DNA from: Sambucus nigra
Taxonomy: Eukaryota; Streptophyta; Magnoliopsida; Dipsacales; Adoxaceae
Reading direction: 5' to 3'
Length of the DNA stretch: 64,000 nucleotides
NCBI GenBank assembly: GCA_949130495.1
Contig: OX422220.1
Location: forward strand, 11,701,133-11,765,132
Shown: positions 47,825 through 60,330 of the stretch, one piece after another
Position numbering within the stretch: the first letter of the stretch is position 1
Layout of the letters: every line of letters starts with the position of its first letter
Program-made: the position numbers and the translations under genes
Notes under the pieces: generated by a model
Told to the model about the DNA's origin: nothing
Database searches by the model: none
Seen by the model: the letters and a program-made list of their open reading frames with translations, nothing else

Positions 47825-47988
47825 TTCTAGTGTCCTTTAGGATTTGTACGGCTTATTATGTTTTTCGCTGAGCTTTCTTTGATATAGAGCCCTATATTTT
47901 AGGACTGTTGTATTATTTTGTATATGCTACGGTCTTCAGCTATTTTAAGTTTATAACTGCGAACTTATAAACTTTATTCTTATTTCAG

Positions 47989-50900
47989 AGGCCTCCACGA
48001 CGTGCACCACGGGTTCCTAGGAATGCACAGCCAGATCCCCAGCCAGCACCAGTACAGGGCACCATGAATGCCGCCGAGGTTGCAGCCATTGTAGCCCAAG
48101 CGGTAAATGCCGCTCTCGCCGTTGTACAGCAGGCACCACCCCAGGCGCCAGTAGCCGCGCCAGTTCAGGCACATGCATTCCCGTTTGCTTGGGAATGCGT
48201 TCGAGATGATTTTCAGAAAGCACACCCACCGGAGTTCGCAGGTAGCTCCGATGTTGTTGTTTCGAGTGAGTGGAGGAAAGACATTTAGAGGCACTTGAGG
48301 ATGTATGAGTGCACCGATGGTCAGAAGCAGGTACTAGCTACTTTCAAGCTAGTGGGATCTGTACTGCAGTGGTGGGAGTCTATTACCACCGTGGAGGAGA
48401 GAGATACTCTCATGATACAGGAGTTTTGGGTGCGGTTCGACCGCAAGTATTTTCCGTCAGCTGTTCACACGAAAATGAGGAGCAAGTTGATGAATCTCAG
48501 ACAGGAGGGAAGGACTGTGGCCGAGTATGAGGCTGAATTCACAAATTTACTCAATATTATCCCGGATGAAATACCGACAGAGGAGAAAAAGATCCAGAAG
48601 TTTACCGATGGATTGACATGGAGGATCCGTCAGCATTTGTTGGGGAACCTCTCCTTGGCCACTTATTCTGACGTGGTTAACGCTGCACTATTACACTGCC
48701 AGGATCACCGCTTTCACATGGCTGAGAGAAAGAGATCAGGAGAGTCCATCCATCAGGGCAGGACTGGGGGAAACGGTGCCAGTGGGGCACAATCTACTCA
48801 GGGGCAGAGGTAGGGTGACCAGGGTTCCCAGCAAGGGGATCATAAGAGGTTCAGATCGGGGAATTTCAGGCATGGACAGGGAGATTTTAGGCAGGGACAT
48901 CAGGGTCCGAACGGCCATCAGGGCCAGCAGGGTCAGAATGGTCAACAGCAGTTTCAGCAGGGCCAGCAGGGCCAAGGGAGGAATGGTAACGGCCACCAGG
49001 GCCGAGGACAGCAGGGACAGCGAGGGGGGAGTTTCCTGAGGAAGTGTTATGTTTGTGGCAAGACTGGCCATAAATGCCAGGATTGTCCTGATAAGGGCAG
49101 GGCCCCACAGCAGCAGCAGCAGGGTGCCCGACAGGAGCCGCAGAGGCCTACGTTTCCCGCCGCCCTCCCAGTACCACCACAGATGACAGCATTACCACCC
49201 ATTCCAGCAGTCCCAGTTCAGCAGGGACAGCTTCAGTATGGGCGAGTGTATCAGTTCCAGCACGCCGCAGCCCCGCAGGATCCACCAGTGATTGAGGGTA
49301 TGTTCTCTATTCAGGGGACTATGGGGCGTATTTTATTTGACACGGGGGCTACACATTGTTTTATTGCTATGAGATTTGCACGCACCATTGGGTTGTTAGA
49401 CACCGTCGAGAGTACGGTTACTTGTGTAGATTCGCCGTTGAGTAGGGGTTCCGTGATTTCCCTTGTATGTAGAGGCGTGGGTATAGAGATCGGGAGGTTT
49501 ACTTTACCTGCAGATATGTTAGTATTAGAGATGACTGAGTATGATGCCATTATTGGTATGGATTGGCTGGTTGCGTACCAAGCCATGATTGATTGTTTTA
49601 GTAGGAGTATTATCTTTACCATTCCCGGGCAGGAGATGTTTTTAGTGGCGATGCCTCGTCCTGAGGGAGGATCGTCCACTCACTTGTACTACATAGAGGA
49701 GGAGACCTCTAAGGAAGTGGTGATACCACTTGATTCGATTCTAGTTGTTCGAGAGTTTGCCGATGTATTTCAGGATACACCTGGATTACCTCCGAGTATA
49801 TTTGTAATCGATTTGATGTTGGGCACTCGCCCTATTGCCCGCGCACCTTATCGTATGGCTCCAGCTGAGATGAGAGAGTTACGGGATCAGATTGAAGAGT
49901 TGTTGGGTCAGGGGTTTATCCGGAGGAGTACTTCTCCATGGGGTGCCCCTGTGTTGTTCGTAAAGAAGAGGGATGGATCGTTGAGGTTGTGTGTGGATTA
50001 CCGGGAGTTGAATAAGGTCACGATACGGAATAAGTATCCGTTGCCCCGAATCGATGACCTATTCGACCAGCTGAGAGGAGCTTCTTTCTTCTCAAAGATT
50101 GATTTGCGATCGGGATTCCATCAGTTGCGTATCAGGGAAGAGGACGTCTCGAAGACTGCTTTCTTAACGAGATAAGGTTCCTACAAGTTTCGGGTTATGC
50201 CTTTTGGTTTGACCAATGCACCAGCCGTGTTTATGGACTTGATGAATAGGGTGTTCAGAGAGTTCCTAGATCAGTTCATCATTGTCTTCATTGATGACAT
50301 TCTGGTCTACTCCCAGACAGAGGAGGAGCACGTCGAGCATTTGAGGCAGGTTTTGCAGACGCTACATCAGAACGAGTTGTATGCAAAGTATGAGAAGTGA
50401 GGGTTTTGGCTGAAGAAAGTTCAGTTTTGGGGGCATATTATTTTCGAACGGGGGATATCTGTTGATCCGGGGAAGGTATCCCCGGTGAGGGAGTGGGGAT
50501 AACCCACGACACCGACTGAGATCCGTAGTTTCTTGGGCCTAGCAGGATACTATAGGAGATTTATTCGGGGTTTCTCCAAGATAGCGGGTCCGTTGACACA
50601 TCTGACTCGTAAGGGTGTGTCGTTCATTTATAGTGATGCCTGTCATTTGGCATTCGATGAGTTGAAGGACAAGTTAACCTCAGCACCTGTGTTAGCATTT
50701 CCGAGACCGGGAGTTGAGTATCTAGTTTACACCGATGCGTCCTTACAAGGACTTGGAGGTGTATTGCAGCAGTAAAGTCAGGCCATAGCTTATGCTTCCC
50801 GTAAGCTTAAGCCTCACGAGAAGAATTACCCCACCCATGACTTGGAGTTAGCGACAGTTGTATTTGCCCTTCGGATTTGGAGACATTATCTTCTGGGGGA

Positions 50901-52616
50901 GAAGTTTCGATTGTTCACGGACCACAAGTCCCTACAGTACCTATTCACGCAGAAGGAGTTGAATATGCGGCAATGGAGGTGGCTTGAGTTTGTGAAGGAC
51001 TATCAGTTTGATATTCAATATCACCCGGGGAAGGCTAACGTGGTAGCAGATGCGTTGAGCCGTAGGATAGTAGATGAGGTGGCAGGGGTATGGAAAGCTA
51101 AGTGGAAGGAGTTGGGAAACCAGGATGTAGTGGCCCGATCGTTCATGTCTGTGATGACTATTACACCGCAGATTATCACGAAGGTGGTAAAGGCACAGGC
51201 AAATCACTCGTTCTGTCAGGAGCATATAGTTCGATTACTAGCAGAGGGAGCCAAGTCCTATACCGTTAGCTCAGATGGGGGACTACGCATCAATGGGAGA
51301 CTGGTAGTTTCGGAATGGGAGTAATTGCGACACGAGGTGATGGCAGAGTCGCACGACTCATGGTTCGCGGTACATCCCAGTGGGGACAAAATGTACCAAG
51401 ACATAAGACGTCAGTATTGGTGGAGCGGAATGAAGAGAGATATTACCGTGTTTGTTTCTAAATGCGCCACTTGTCAGCTGGTAAAAGTGGATCATCAGAA
51501 ACCGACGGACTTCTACAGCCATTAGAGGTCCCGATGTAAATGTGGGAGAGCATCTCCATGGATTTTATTACGGGGTTACCTACATCACAGAGGGGTCACG
51601 ACTCCATTTGGGTAATTGTGGACAGGTTGACCAAAGTCGCTCATTTTCTACCCGTAAGGATAGACTACACTACGGGACAGTATGCCCAACTTTTTATTAC
51701 AGAAATAGTGAGACTTCACGGTGTGCCCCTAAATATCGTGTCTGACAGAGACAAGATATTTGTTTCACGGTTTTGGGAGAGTTTTCAGGAGGCCATGGGC
51801 ACAGAATTGCGGTTGAGTACGGCGTATCACCCGCAGACCGATGGACAAACTGAGCGTACAAATCAGATGTTAGAGGACATGTTGCGTATGTGCATCATTG
51901 ATTTTTGGGGTGGATAGGAGCAGTATCTTCCACTGGTGGAGTTTGCTTACAACAACTCCTACCAGTTCACCATTGGCATGGCTCCATTTGAGACGTTGTA
52001 CGGTAAACCTTGTCGTTCCCCAGCATGTTGGTTGGAGGTGGGGGACAACAAACTACTTGGGTCGAAAGTGATTCAGGATACTTCGGTGAGGATAGAATTG
52101 ATACGGAGTCGCATTCGGGTAGCTTAGGATAGGAAGAAGAGCTACGCTGATGCGAAGAGATTCTTCAGGGAGTTCCAAGTAAGGGACCAAGTTTTACTCA
52201 GAGTATCTCCTATGAAAGGGATTATGCGATTTGGGAAGAAGGGGAAGTTGGCACCGAGATATGTGGGGCCATTCCCTATCATCGAGCGGATTGGGTCTGT
52301 TGCATATAGACTTGGGTTACCGGAGCATTTGCACAGGATTCATGATGTGTTTCATATTTCCTCGCTAAGGAAATATCTTAGGGAATATTTGGCTCATTCT
52401 CACATTGCTTTGGAGGACATCGATCTCCAGCCTGATAGCTCCTACGAGGAGGGGCCGATTGCTATTTTGGACCGAAGTGAGCGGAAACTGCGATCAAAGA
52501 TAGTCCCGTTAGTACGAGTTCAGTGGCGGCATCATAATACCGAGGAGTCCACATGGGAGCACGAGGATGAGATGCGCGAACGTTATCCAGAGTTATTCTT
52601 ACCAGGTACTTTCTAG
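47989..52616 (+). pseudogene. gag-pol: G2 gag-pol polyprotein (chromovirus), stops and one frameshift
   Basis: One reading frame from 47989 to about 51505, then a single-base deletion and the second frame to TAG 52614. The MPPRR start reads AGG instead of ATG; the first ATG is 48064. Order: Retrotrans_gag (LQWWESI, KYFPSAV, EYEAEFTNL, 48240-48700), Gln/Gly-rich linker, CCHC knuckle [14 protein letters not shown] (49045-49086), protease FDTGATH (Asp codon 49339), RT with FIDD at 50287-50298, RNase H YTDAS near 50728, integrase zinc finger (HPSG to CATC, 51373-51476), integrase core ([23 protein letters not shown]), chromodomain (52440-52613, VRVQWRHHN, ESTWEHE). Stops include 48286, 50173, 50398, 50500, 50773, 51322, 51915 and 52125. 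A single gag-pol frame is usual for Tekay-like chromoviruses. Confidence 0.93.
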
Positions 52617-52644
52617 TTCCGAATTTCGGGACGAAATTCTGTTA

Positions 52645-52656
52645 TTAGGGGGGAAG
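52645..52656 (+). other. Polypurine tract of G2
   Basis: TTAGGGGGGAAG, two bases before the right LTR start; correctly placed, in contrast to the left end. Confidence 0.85.
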
Positions 52657-52658
52657 TA

Positions 52659-53652
52659 TGTAATACCCTGTACTTTTATTGATATTTATTTGTGGGATTA
52701 ATTAAATTAAAAGTGTATTAATTGAGAATTAATCCGGATAAAATACTAACGAGATGTGAGTTGGTATTTGATTATAATGTGTAAATATGGCAGTATATGA
52801 ATATTAGAAATATTGAAATTGTCGCGAGATAGAAATACGACAATTTGGAAATTTTGTTGGGACGCGTGTGACAGTCGCGTCAGGAATATAAATATTGTAA
52901 TTAAAAAGTGAATTTTATTTTTATCAACCGTATGGTCATTTTGAGTGCGCCAACATGTCCGGAAGGGTCGAAATAGTTAGAAAACACTAGTTGAGGGTTT
53001 AGTTTGGGTCCCGGGACATTTTTAGGCCATACCGACATCTTAAAAGGGTATTTTGGTAATTTTGGAATTTTGGGATTTATGACTAACGAATTTTGGGAGT
53101 TTAAAATAGGAAATTTTATAACCCACTAACCCATTACCATAAATTAACTGATTAGAGGGCAACGGAAGTTTTAGGAGAAGTTAGTAGAAGTTCCCAAAGA
53201 GAGAACCTTAACCTCCATCTTCAACCTTCAACCTTGGGAGAGAAAGAGATAGAGAAACCTTCAACAATTCAACACCAAATTCAGAAAACAATTCGAGGCA
53301 AGTGGTTTAATTACGTTATTTTCAACGAATGCTTCTTCCATGCTTACAAAATTTATATAATTACATTTGTTTTGGGAGATTTATAAAAACCCATGGAATT
53401 GGAATTATAAATTCATGTTTTGATAAAGAGATTTCATGTAGAATTGTGTTTGGGCGATTATACTGTTGGAAATACATCTTTCATGTTAATCAGATTTAAT
53501 TTAAAATTTGACAACTTACTTTTTAAATACTAGGTGGTTAGAAATCATTAAAATGTTTTCGACAGTGATGCTATTAACTGAACCAATGTGGCATTTTGTA
53601 TTAATTTAATAAAGGAGTAGCTACCCGGTATTTAATTAGTCGGGGTGTCAAA
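52659..53652 (+). mobile_element. Right LTR of G2 (994 bp, normal orientation, internally deleted)
   Basis: Starts TGTAATACCCTGTAC and ends CGGGGTGTCAAA, where TGTCACA is expected. Compared with the left LTR it jumps at CATCTTTCATGTTA directly to ATCAGATTTAATTT, omitting about 1 kb that includes the palindrome cluster. The same junction is seen at about 45434 in the left LTR. Confidence 0.92.
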
Positions 53653-54240
53653 GCCCAGTGTCACTTGGACTTGCTGGCCCTCTCTCTTGTAACACTGAGT
53701 TGCCCGATGTCCCATCTTTCCACAAATGAAACATGAACCCCTAATGCCTCCATAATTCATGCCCCAGTTTTGCCTACCCACTTGATTTGTTCTCTCTCTC
53801 TCTTCCCTGCTTGGTCATTACGTCCCTTATTCTCACCGTCTTATTCATTTGAATCTTGTCTCTTTCCCAACTTATTTTGATAATTGGCCTTCTCTTGCCA
53901 TAGTTACATTACGACATCTACCACCTGAGCATAGGTAGTGTATGATGGATTTCCCAACACCATCTGCCTAATTGACCAAGACAATCCCTTAATAAAACAC
54001 TCCATTTTTTTTTACCTCAGTGCTAACTTCCTTTGGTACAAACGTAGATAAACTGGTGAACTCCTGTTCATACTCAACAATCGACTTTGAACCTTGCTCC
54101 AAGTCCATAAATCCTCTCTTCTTCGTGTTCCTAATTGCATACGGAAAGTACTTATTGTTAAACTTTATCAAAAAATCCGCATAACCCAACTGATCTCTAT
54201 CCTCCAACCTGGTGGCACTCTCCCACCACTGTAATGCATC
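53653..54240 (-). pseudogene. gag: Gag of the minus-strand gag-only element: capsid and zinc knuckle
   Basis: Minus strand from 54240: ALQWWESATRLEDRDQ, KYFPYAI, VEYEQEFTSLSTFVP (Retrotrans_gag), broken frames in an Arg-rich linker, then CFICGKMGHRATQC (about 53690-53735), an intact CCHC motif, and GQQVQVTL. It is cut at 54240 by the start of the G3 LTR, so the N-terminus is missing, and at 53653 by G2. The sequence continues at 45267. Confidence 0.85.
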
Positions 54241-55394
54241 TGTAACACCTCGTATTTTTTATGATTTAAATAATTATGTGATTAATTATTATTGTGGGAA
54301 TAATTATGTGATTAATTACTATTGTTGGATTAATTAAATTAAAATGCGAGAAATTATTTGTTTATTAATTCGGATTAAAAATAATTATTAATTAGTGTTC
54401 CAAGGGTTAATACTTATTGTTGATAATTATTGAATATTACTGTGTGATATGTAATTTTGAATTATGAAATTTGATAAATTGCCGAGAGTAAAATATACGG
54501 CAGTTTGGTATATTAAGTCGGGACACGCATGTGAGTCATATCGGAACTAATTGAATGGAATATAAAAGTAAATTACTTTTAAGTAACTCGTATGGTAATT
54601 TTGAGTGCGTCGTTGAGTCCGGGAGGGTCGAGATAGTCAGAAAACTCTACCCGAGTATTTTATTTGGACTCCAAGAGATTTTAGGCCAAACCGACACCCT
54701 GTAGGGGTAATTTTGTAATTTTAATTTTTGGAGAAATTAAATGGACGAAAATTGGGAGTTTATTTTATCAGTTACGTGGGAGAAATTAGGGCTCACATTC
54801 ACATAACTCAAGAAAGAGTCACAGAGAGTGAGGGATAGCAAATCCCAAAGAGCCAAAGCTTTTAGGCATCATCTTCCACCACCGAGACCACCATCGCGTA
54901 GATCACAAAGAGAGTAATGCGTCTATACCAACATCACCAATGGATCAGACCATCATATTCTAGGCAAGTGTTTATTACTTGCGTGTTTTAGTAATAATTA
55001 TGTTCATGTTAGAGTAGGGGGGCTCAAATTTATGAGAATTAATTTGATGGAAACTTGATGATTTGATTTATTTTGGGACTGGAATTTTAAGACATTAAAT
55101 TCCTTAATGTAGATAGGATATAATCCACGAATTTATGATAATTTTCATGAACAAATCTTGGTTAAAATGGTTCTTGAATTAAAATTGAAAGAACTAGGGT
55201 TTTAATGGTTCGATTTGGGGATCTCGAAATTAATTGATGTATATGATGATTTAATGATTCTAGGTTGTTAGAAATCATCTAAATTTGTTAGAGCATAAAT
55301 TGGATTTGTTGTTTGGGCATTTGGAATTGAAAAAAATAGAGGTTTTAGAGGTGAAAATAGTGGAAAACGCTGAAATTTTGGGGAAGAAGACGGA

Positions 55395-55520
55395 CAGTAG
55401 AGTCTTGCGCGATCTCGCGCGAAGGGTCGTTCAAGCGAGATATGGATCTCGCGCGATGTCGTTCGGACAAAACATTGCAGTCGTTCGAGCGACATGTCAT
55501 TATGGTTCGAGCGACAGGTC
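55395..55520. repeat. Palindrome cluster in G3 LTR
   Basis: TCTCGCGCGA, GTCGTTCAAGCGAG, ATCTCGCGCGATGTCG, GTCGTTCGAGCGACATG and GGTTCGAGCGACAG. Both TTCGAG and CGCGCG cores are used. Confidence 0.8.
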
Positions 55521-55817
55521 TAAAATTCTGAGAAATTCCATTTTTACCCTCAATTAAGTTTACGCAATATATTTGGGTGAGAAAACTGCTATTCGATGGA
55601 CTTAGTCTAGTGCAGAATTTTTGGGAAGTATTTGGGAAATAATACTTTAAATAATTGGAATGGTACGTTGGCCTCGGAGATTACGTGGGCAATAGTAATC
55701 GAATTATAAATATTATACGCAGTAATGAGATTAAAACATGTATAAAAAGTACATAATTAGGTTGAGTGAATACCTATGAATTTTAATAGGATGTGTGCAT
55801 GCCTATTATATGCTATG

Positions 55818-56098
55818 ATTGATAAGTGTACTAAATGGGTGATAACCCGGGGGTACAAGATTATGATTGCTAAGTGTACTAATCGGTGATAACCCGGGGG
55901 TACAAGAATATGATTGATAAGTGTACTAATGGGTGATAACCCAGGGGTACAAGAATATTATTGTTAAGTGTACTAATGGGTGATAACCTGGGGGTAAAAG
56001 AATATTATTGATAAGTGTACTAATGGGTGATAACTCGGGGGTACAAGATTAAGATTGATAAGTGTACTAATGGGTGATAGCCCGGGGGTACAAGAATT
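55818..56098 (+). repeat. 47-bp tandem repeat, six copies, in G3 LTR
   Basis: Unit: ATTGATAAGTGTACTAATGG, GTGATAACCCGGGGGTACAA, GAATATG. Two more diverged copies at 56230-56325 carry CACTAATGGGTGCTAACCC. Each unit contains the near-palindrome ACCCGGGGGT. Confidence 0.93.
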
Positions 56099-57485
56099 AC
56101 ATGAGTGATAGTAATTGAATTAAATATATCATACGTAGAGATGAGATTAAAATACATATTAGATGTATATAGTATAGGTTGGGTGAATACCTATGAATTT
56201 TAATAGGATGTGTGTGCGCCTATTATATAATATTGTTATTAAGTACACTAATGGGTGCTAACCCGAGGGTGTAGAATTATTATGATTAGGGGCGCTAATG
56301 TGTCTTAGCCCGGGGGTGCAGAAATAGTGTATATATGTATAGGGATGATGTGACTATATGTATATATGTATATAAGAATTTGTAAATATTTCTACTCTGT
56401 GAAACTGGTAGATATAAAGATAATAATAAAATGCTTTGTGCCAAGTGGTGTTAACCTAAGGGTGCAAGATTGATATATATATATATATATATATATAGGG
56501 GTGATGTGACTATATATATTTATGAAAATAATTGGGAACATTCTACTTTGTGAAATTAGTAGATATAGTATAAATGAGAAATAAATTAATCTTAGTGTGT
56601 AAAAGATTAACCATTCGAACGGTGAATAATTGAACTTTTAGTTATGTGAGATAAACTATTTCTTTAACGTATTGTATGGGCGATACGGGTATACTACTGG
56701 AGAATGTGGATGGTGATATTATGATTTCGAACTAGTTAGGCCGGCTAGCGTAACTATTGTGGGTTAGATGTAGGTTAGGCATAAACAATAGATGAGAGGT
56801 GAGAATCTCATGTGAGTACGATATCTAACATGCACATAATACTTGCTTCATTGCAGTTTCAAATACTTGCTAAATATGTTTAAAACATCGGGCTTTGACC
56901 CGTCTATTTCATATCTTCTCTCTTTTTCTATATATATGTATCATATCAGGTGCTCAGCCACAAGGATACCAGAACTAGAGAGTTAGATTGTTTTACGTGA
57001 TGCAGCTGCTGTGGAAGCTGTAGGTCCTTGTAGTAAACGCCTCCATCATTTCCATTCAGTTATCTAGATATCTCAGTTGGGCCATGTGTCGCCCATTCGT
57101 AGTTTTCATCGGAGTTGTTATTCAGTTTACTTTGCAGATTATTTTATTTGGATGGAATCTTACTATGGGTCAGTGAATTGAAATTTGAAACTGGGAGGTT
57201 TTACCTAGTCTTATTTATTTTAGTGTTTGATTCATATTTAGTATTTAGTATATTCTTGTGTATGATGAATAGTTTATTTTTTAATAATTAAATTAAGAAA
57301 TGGTTTTATTTTGTTATGGGTAAAAAGAAAAAAATGTTTTGGCGCCTAGCTTAATTCTATATTAGGTGATTAATATGTTTATAAGTTTTTCGACATTGAT
57401 GCTAAGAATGAACCAACTGAACATTCTATTTTAAATTTGGTAAAGGACTGATCACCCTATATTTAATTGGGCGAGGTGTCACAGG

Positions 57486-57503
57486 TGGTATCAAAGGATC
57501 AGG
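57486..57503 (+). other. Primer binding site of G3
   Basis: TGGTATCAAAGGATCAGG, two bases after the LTR end; initiator tRNA-Met type with changes in the middle. Confidence 0.85.
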
Positions 57504-60330
57504 TTCTAGAGTCTTTTAGGATATGTGCAGCTTATTTCGTTTCAGCGTAGCATTTTTTGATGTAGAGCCTTACGATAGGATTGTTGTGTTCCCTTACGTA
57601 TACGACTTACGTTCTCCTGCTATGAATTATAATGGATGTGACTCATTATACAAATTTTTTTGTGATTTGAACACCGAACATTTTGGTACGACCAACGAAG
57701 GCCATAAGAAGGACCGCAGAAGAAGAAATACGTCAGAAGACATAAAGTAATCTAAGAATGGTTATCGTGACAAATGTCACCATGGGTACAACTTAAACAA
57801 GTGATAATGAGATCATCACTCGGGAACACTAGATTCCCGGGTCACAGTCGTAGATAACGGTGGAATGACTTCAGGACCACCTAATATGGCCGTCAAGGGA
57901 GAAATCAGAGGGACTCTTTTGCAAACCATCAGTGAAGTTGCGGAGAATAAAGATAAATAGTTTAAAAGGCCAACGGAGGTAGAAAATCTGAAGGCAATTG
58001 TGTAGAGTGGAGTGTGACAACGCTCAGAATAAAATTTTGGCATTAAAGTTATAGCTCTTAGGAGCGATATAAAGTGATTAGAGTCAATCATAACGTGTAG
58101 AAAGGTGTTTGAAATTTAAAGAGAAATTTGGGTACGAGTTGACCGTGAGGTCTTCCATTCGATGTTGTAATAGAGATGCAAGTGAAAATTTGAAACTTAG
58201 CATAGTGTGTAAGCTTGAGACTGATCTTGAGAGAAAGGTTGAATTGCATAATGAACTTCATACCTAGAAGAAGGGACTAAATTATCCAAATGTCCTATAG
58301 TTGATAAAGAACTCGTGAGTAGAATACAAGCATGGATGAGAAATCCATCTAGGATGACTAATGTTGATGTCATCAAGGTTATTCAGTTACTAGTTATTGT
58401 AGCCTTTCCAGAAGAAGTGAACTAGGAGGGTTAGAGAATATGGCCGAAAGGTAAAACTGAACTTAACGGTGTTAGTGAAACACCACATGGGAGTGTGCCC
58501 AATAGGGAACTAATTTAGATGATTTTGTTTATTTAATTTCCTAAAAAGTGACGATGAAGTCAATCAGGGCTGTGGAGGCCAACCAGAGTTCCAGAAGGCC
58601 AGCATAGCCATAGGAACAACGGAAGAACAATTATGAATTAAGACTATTGGTCTGGGGGAAGGACAATCCAAAATGGTTAGTGGGACTAGTGATGGGGAGG
58701 TGACTCGTGAATTTCCCCATGAGAAGAAAGTAGAACTACCAGAGCTAAATGTGTCCACAATTGGGAAGTGAGACCGAAGAGATTAGAAATGTTAAATCAT
58801 GCCAGTTAGGCATAATAACTGTAAGATAGAGACTTCCAGCAAAGGAATTTGGGTCAATAGAATTAGGCCCAGGAAATTTACAAACCGAGAGTGATGGGTT
58901 CAGGTTGGACCAGTGGAGTCCTAATTAAGAATGGCATATAGTATGTCAGGGTCAACAGGGCCCAGGATGTAAGCGGGAGTTCATAAAATACTTATTTGAG
59001 GCCTAGAGATTTTAGGCCAACGTTTCAATAATGGGCATGAAATCCACATGATGGAATAAATTGTCCGCGATGAGAGAGGACAACTATTGGATAGAATCCT
59101 AAATGTATAAGGATTGCAGATGTTCATGGGTCATGTTGGCAGCCATGTGCTGAGACCCCGTGATTTGGCGAGACTGGTGAGGTTTCTATTCTTCCTTGTG
59201 AATAAAGGATAAATTCTAATTACATGGGTGTGCACAACTTATATGTAAATTGGAAACCCTAAAACTCGTGTGCGGGTCGAGTTGGGTGGGAACGTTAGTT
59301 ATAAGAGTCATGTTATAAACGTATTTCTCATTGATAGCTGAGCATTTATAATGTCTCCCATGAGTGAACCGGGTCGGCCCTAAGGGTATGTTTTGTTGTT
59401 ATAATTTACTACTGAATTGATTCAGCATTAGTATAGTATATTATGGTAATGTGTAGTGATTAATTACCGTATGTTTGAACGATAGTAAATTTAGTGTTAT
59501 GACTATCGTGTCGGGTACTCTGGGGGAAGTAATTTTTGTTTTGTGCGGCGCCACCTGAAATAGGGTTGGGCCCAGATATGTGTATATATGAAATTTGCAT
59601 GGTATTGTAGACCTCAGCGAGTATGTTGTCTAATTATATGTGATTCCGGTGCATGCGAATTCATTTGTCTGATAAGACTTAAAATACATTGTGTTCTTAT
59701 CGAGCAGTGAAATATAGCTCGGTATATATTTATAGCGTCAAGTACTTGGGATAGTAAGAGCGCCATGTTTCATGTTACATTTTTGGGTCATGAGAATGGA
59801 CGAGTAGACTTTTATGTCAAAATACGAATATTGTGGGAAAGTATATAGTATGGACTGAAGGCCTTACGGACCTCGACAGCCGACTAGGTTAGATAGTAGT
59901 GTATCGAGGGGGTCCTTGTTTAGATTTCGCTTTGCGAGACATCCCGCGCATGAAACTAGCGAACGTCGGGAGTTAGAGAGAATTTTGGTCGATAGTACAT
60001 AAGTTTTGTACGTTGGTTATTGTACCTATAAAAGAATATAATTGAGAGTTGAAAATTCCATTATGGCTTAAGGCCAGTAGAGTCGCCTAGTCTTAGTATC
60101 ATTCTAAATAGGGCAATGATGTTGTTGAAGGATTGAATAAGTGATGACTAGTGGGGTGGTTGAGTGCACCCCTACTACATCATCATACCTGGTATGCGAG
60201 AACTGAAGTAAGAAAATTACATGTCAATTGTACAATGTTGCGCGAGGCATAGGGTGTATGGGCTCCCTAGGTGATTGAATCAAGTAGTGGATTATGAATA
60301 TCATGTGAATTCGATAGCATGTAGTCAGGT
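57504..60330 (+). mobile_element. G3 internal region, essentially non-coding (LARD-like)
   Basis: About 2.8 kb without a long open frame. A short stretch at 57760-57950 (GYRDKCHHGYNLN, then VDNGGMTSGPP) could be a decayed Gag end. No RT or integrase motif. Text at 60058-60260 resembles the 3' internal remnant of G0 (9230-9310). Long LTR plus non-coding interior is the definition of LARD elements; the assignment is inference because the 3' LTR is not seen. Confidence 0.6.

Larger units (their letters stand above)
54241..57483 (+). mobile_element. 5' LTR of long-LTR element G3 (3243 bp)
   Basis: Starts TGTAACACCTCG and ends CGAGGTGTCACA, terminal inverted repeats matching at 11 of 12 positions, followed by a primer site. 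The flank GCATC (54236-54240) is the presumed left target repeat. It holds a leader-like stretch (54815-54880), palindromes (55395-55520), a 47-bp tandem array (55818-56098) and TA arrays (56470-56502). No 3' LTR is present in the window. Confidence 0.88.

Noticed and set aside
55818..56098. Regularly spaced repeats as a CRISPR array
   Set aside because: The unit is continuous with no unique spacers, in a plant LTR context.
59100..59200. Possible integrase zinc-finger text in the G3 interior (CATGGGTCATGTTGGCAGCC)
   Set aside because: No open frame and no CxxC pair at the right distance.
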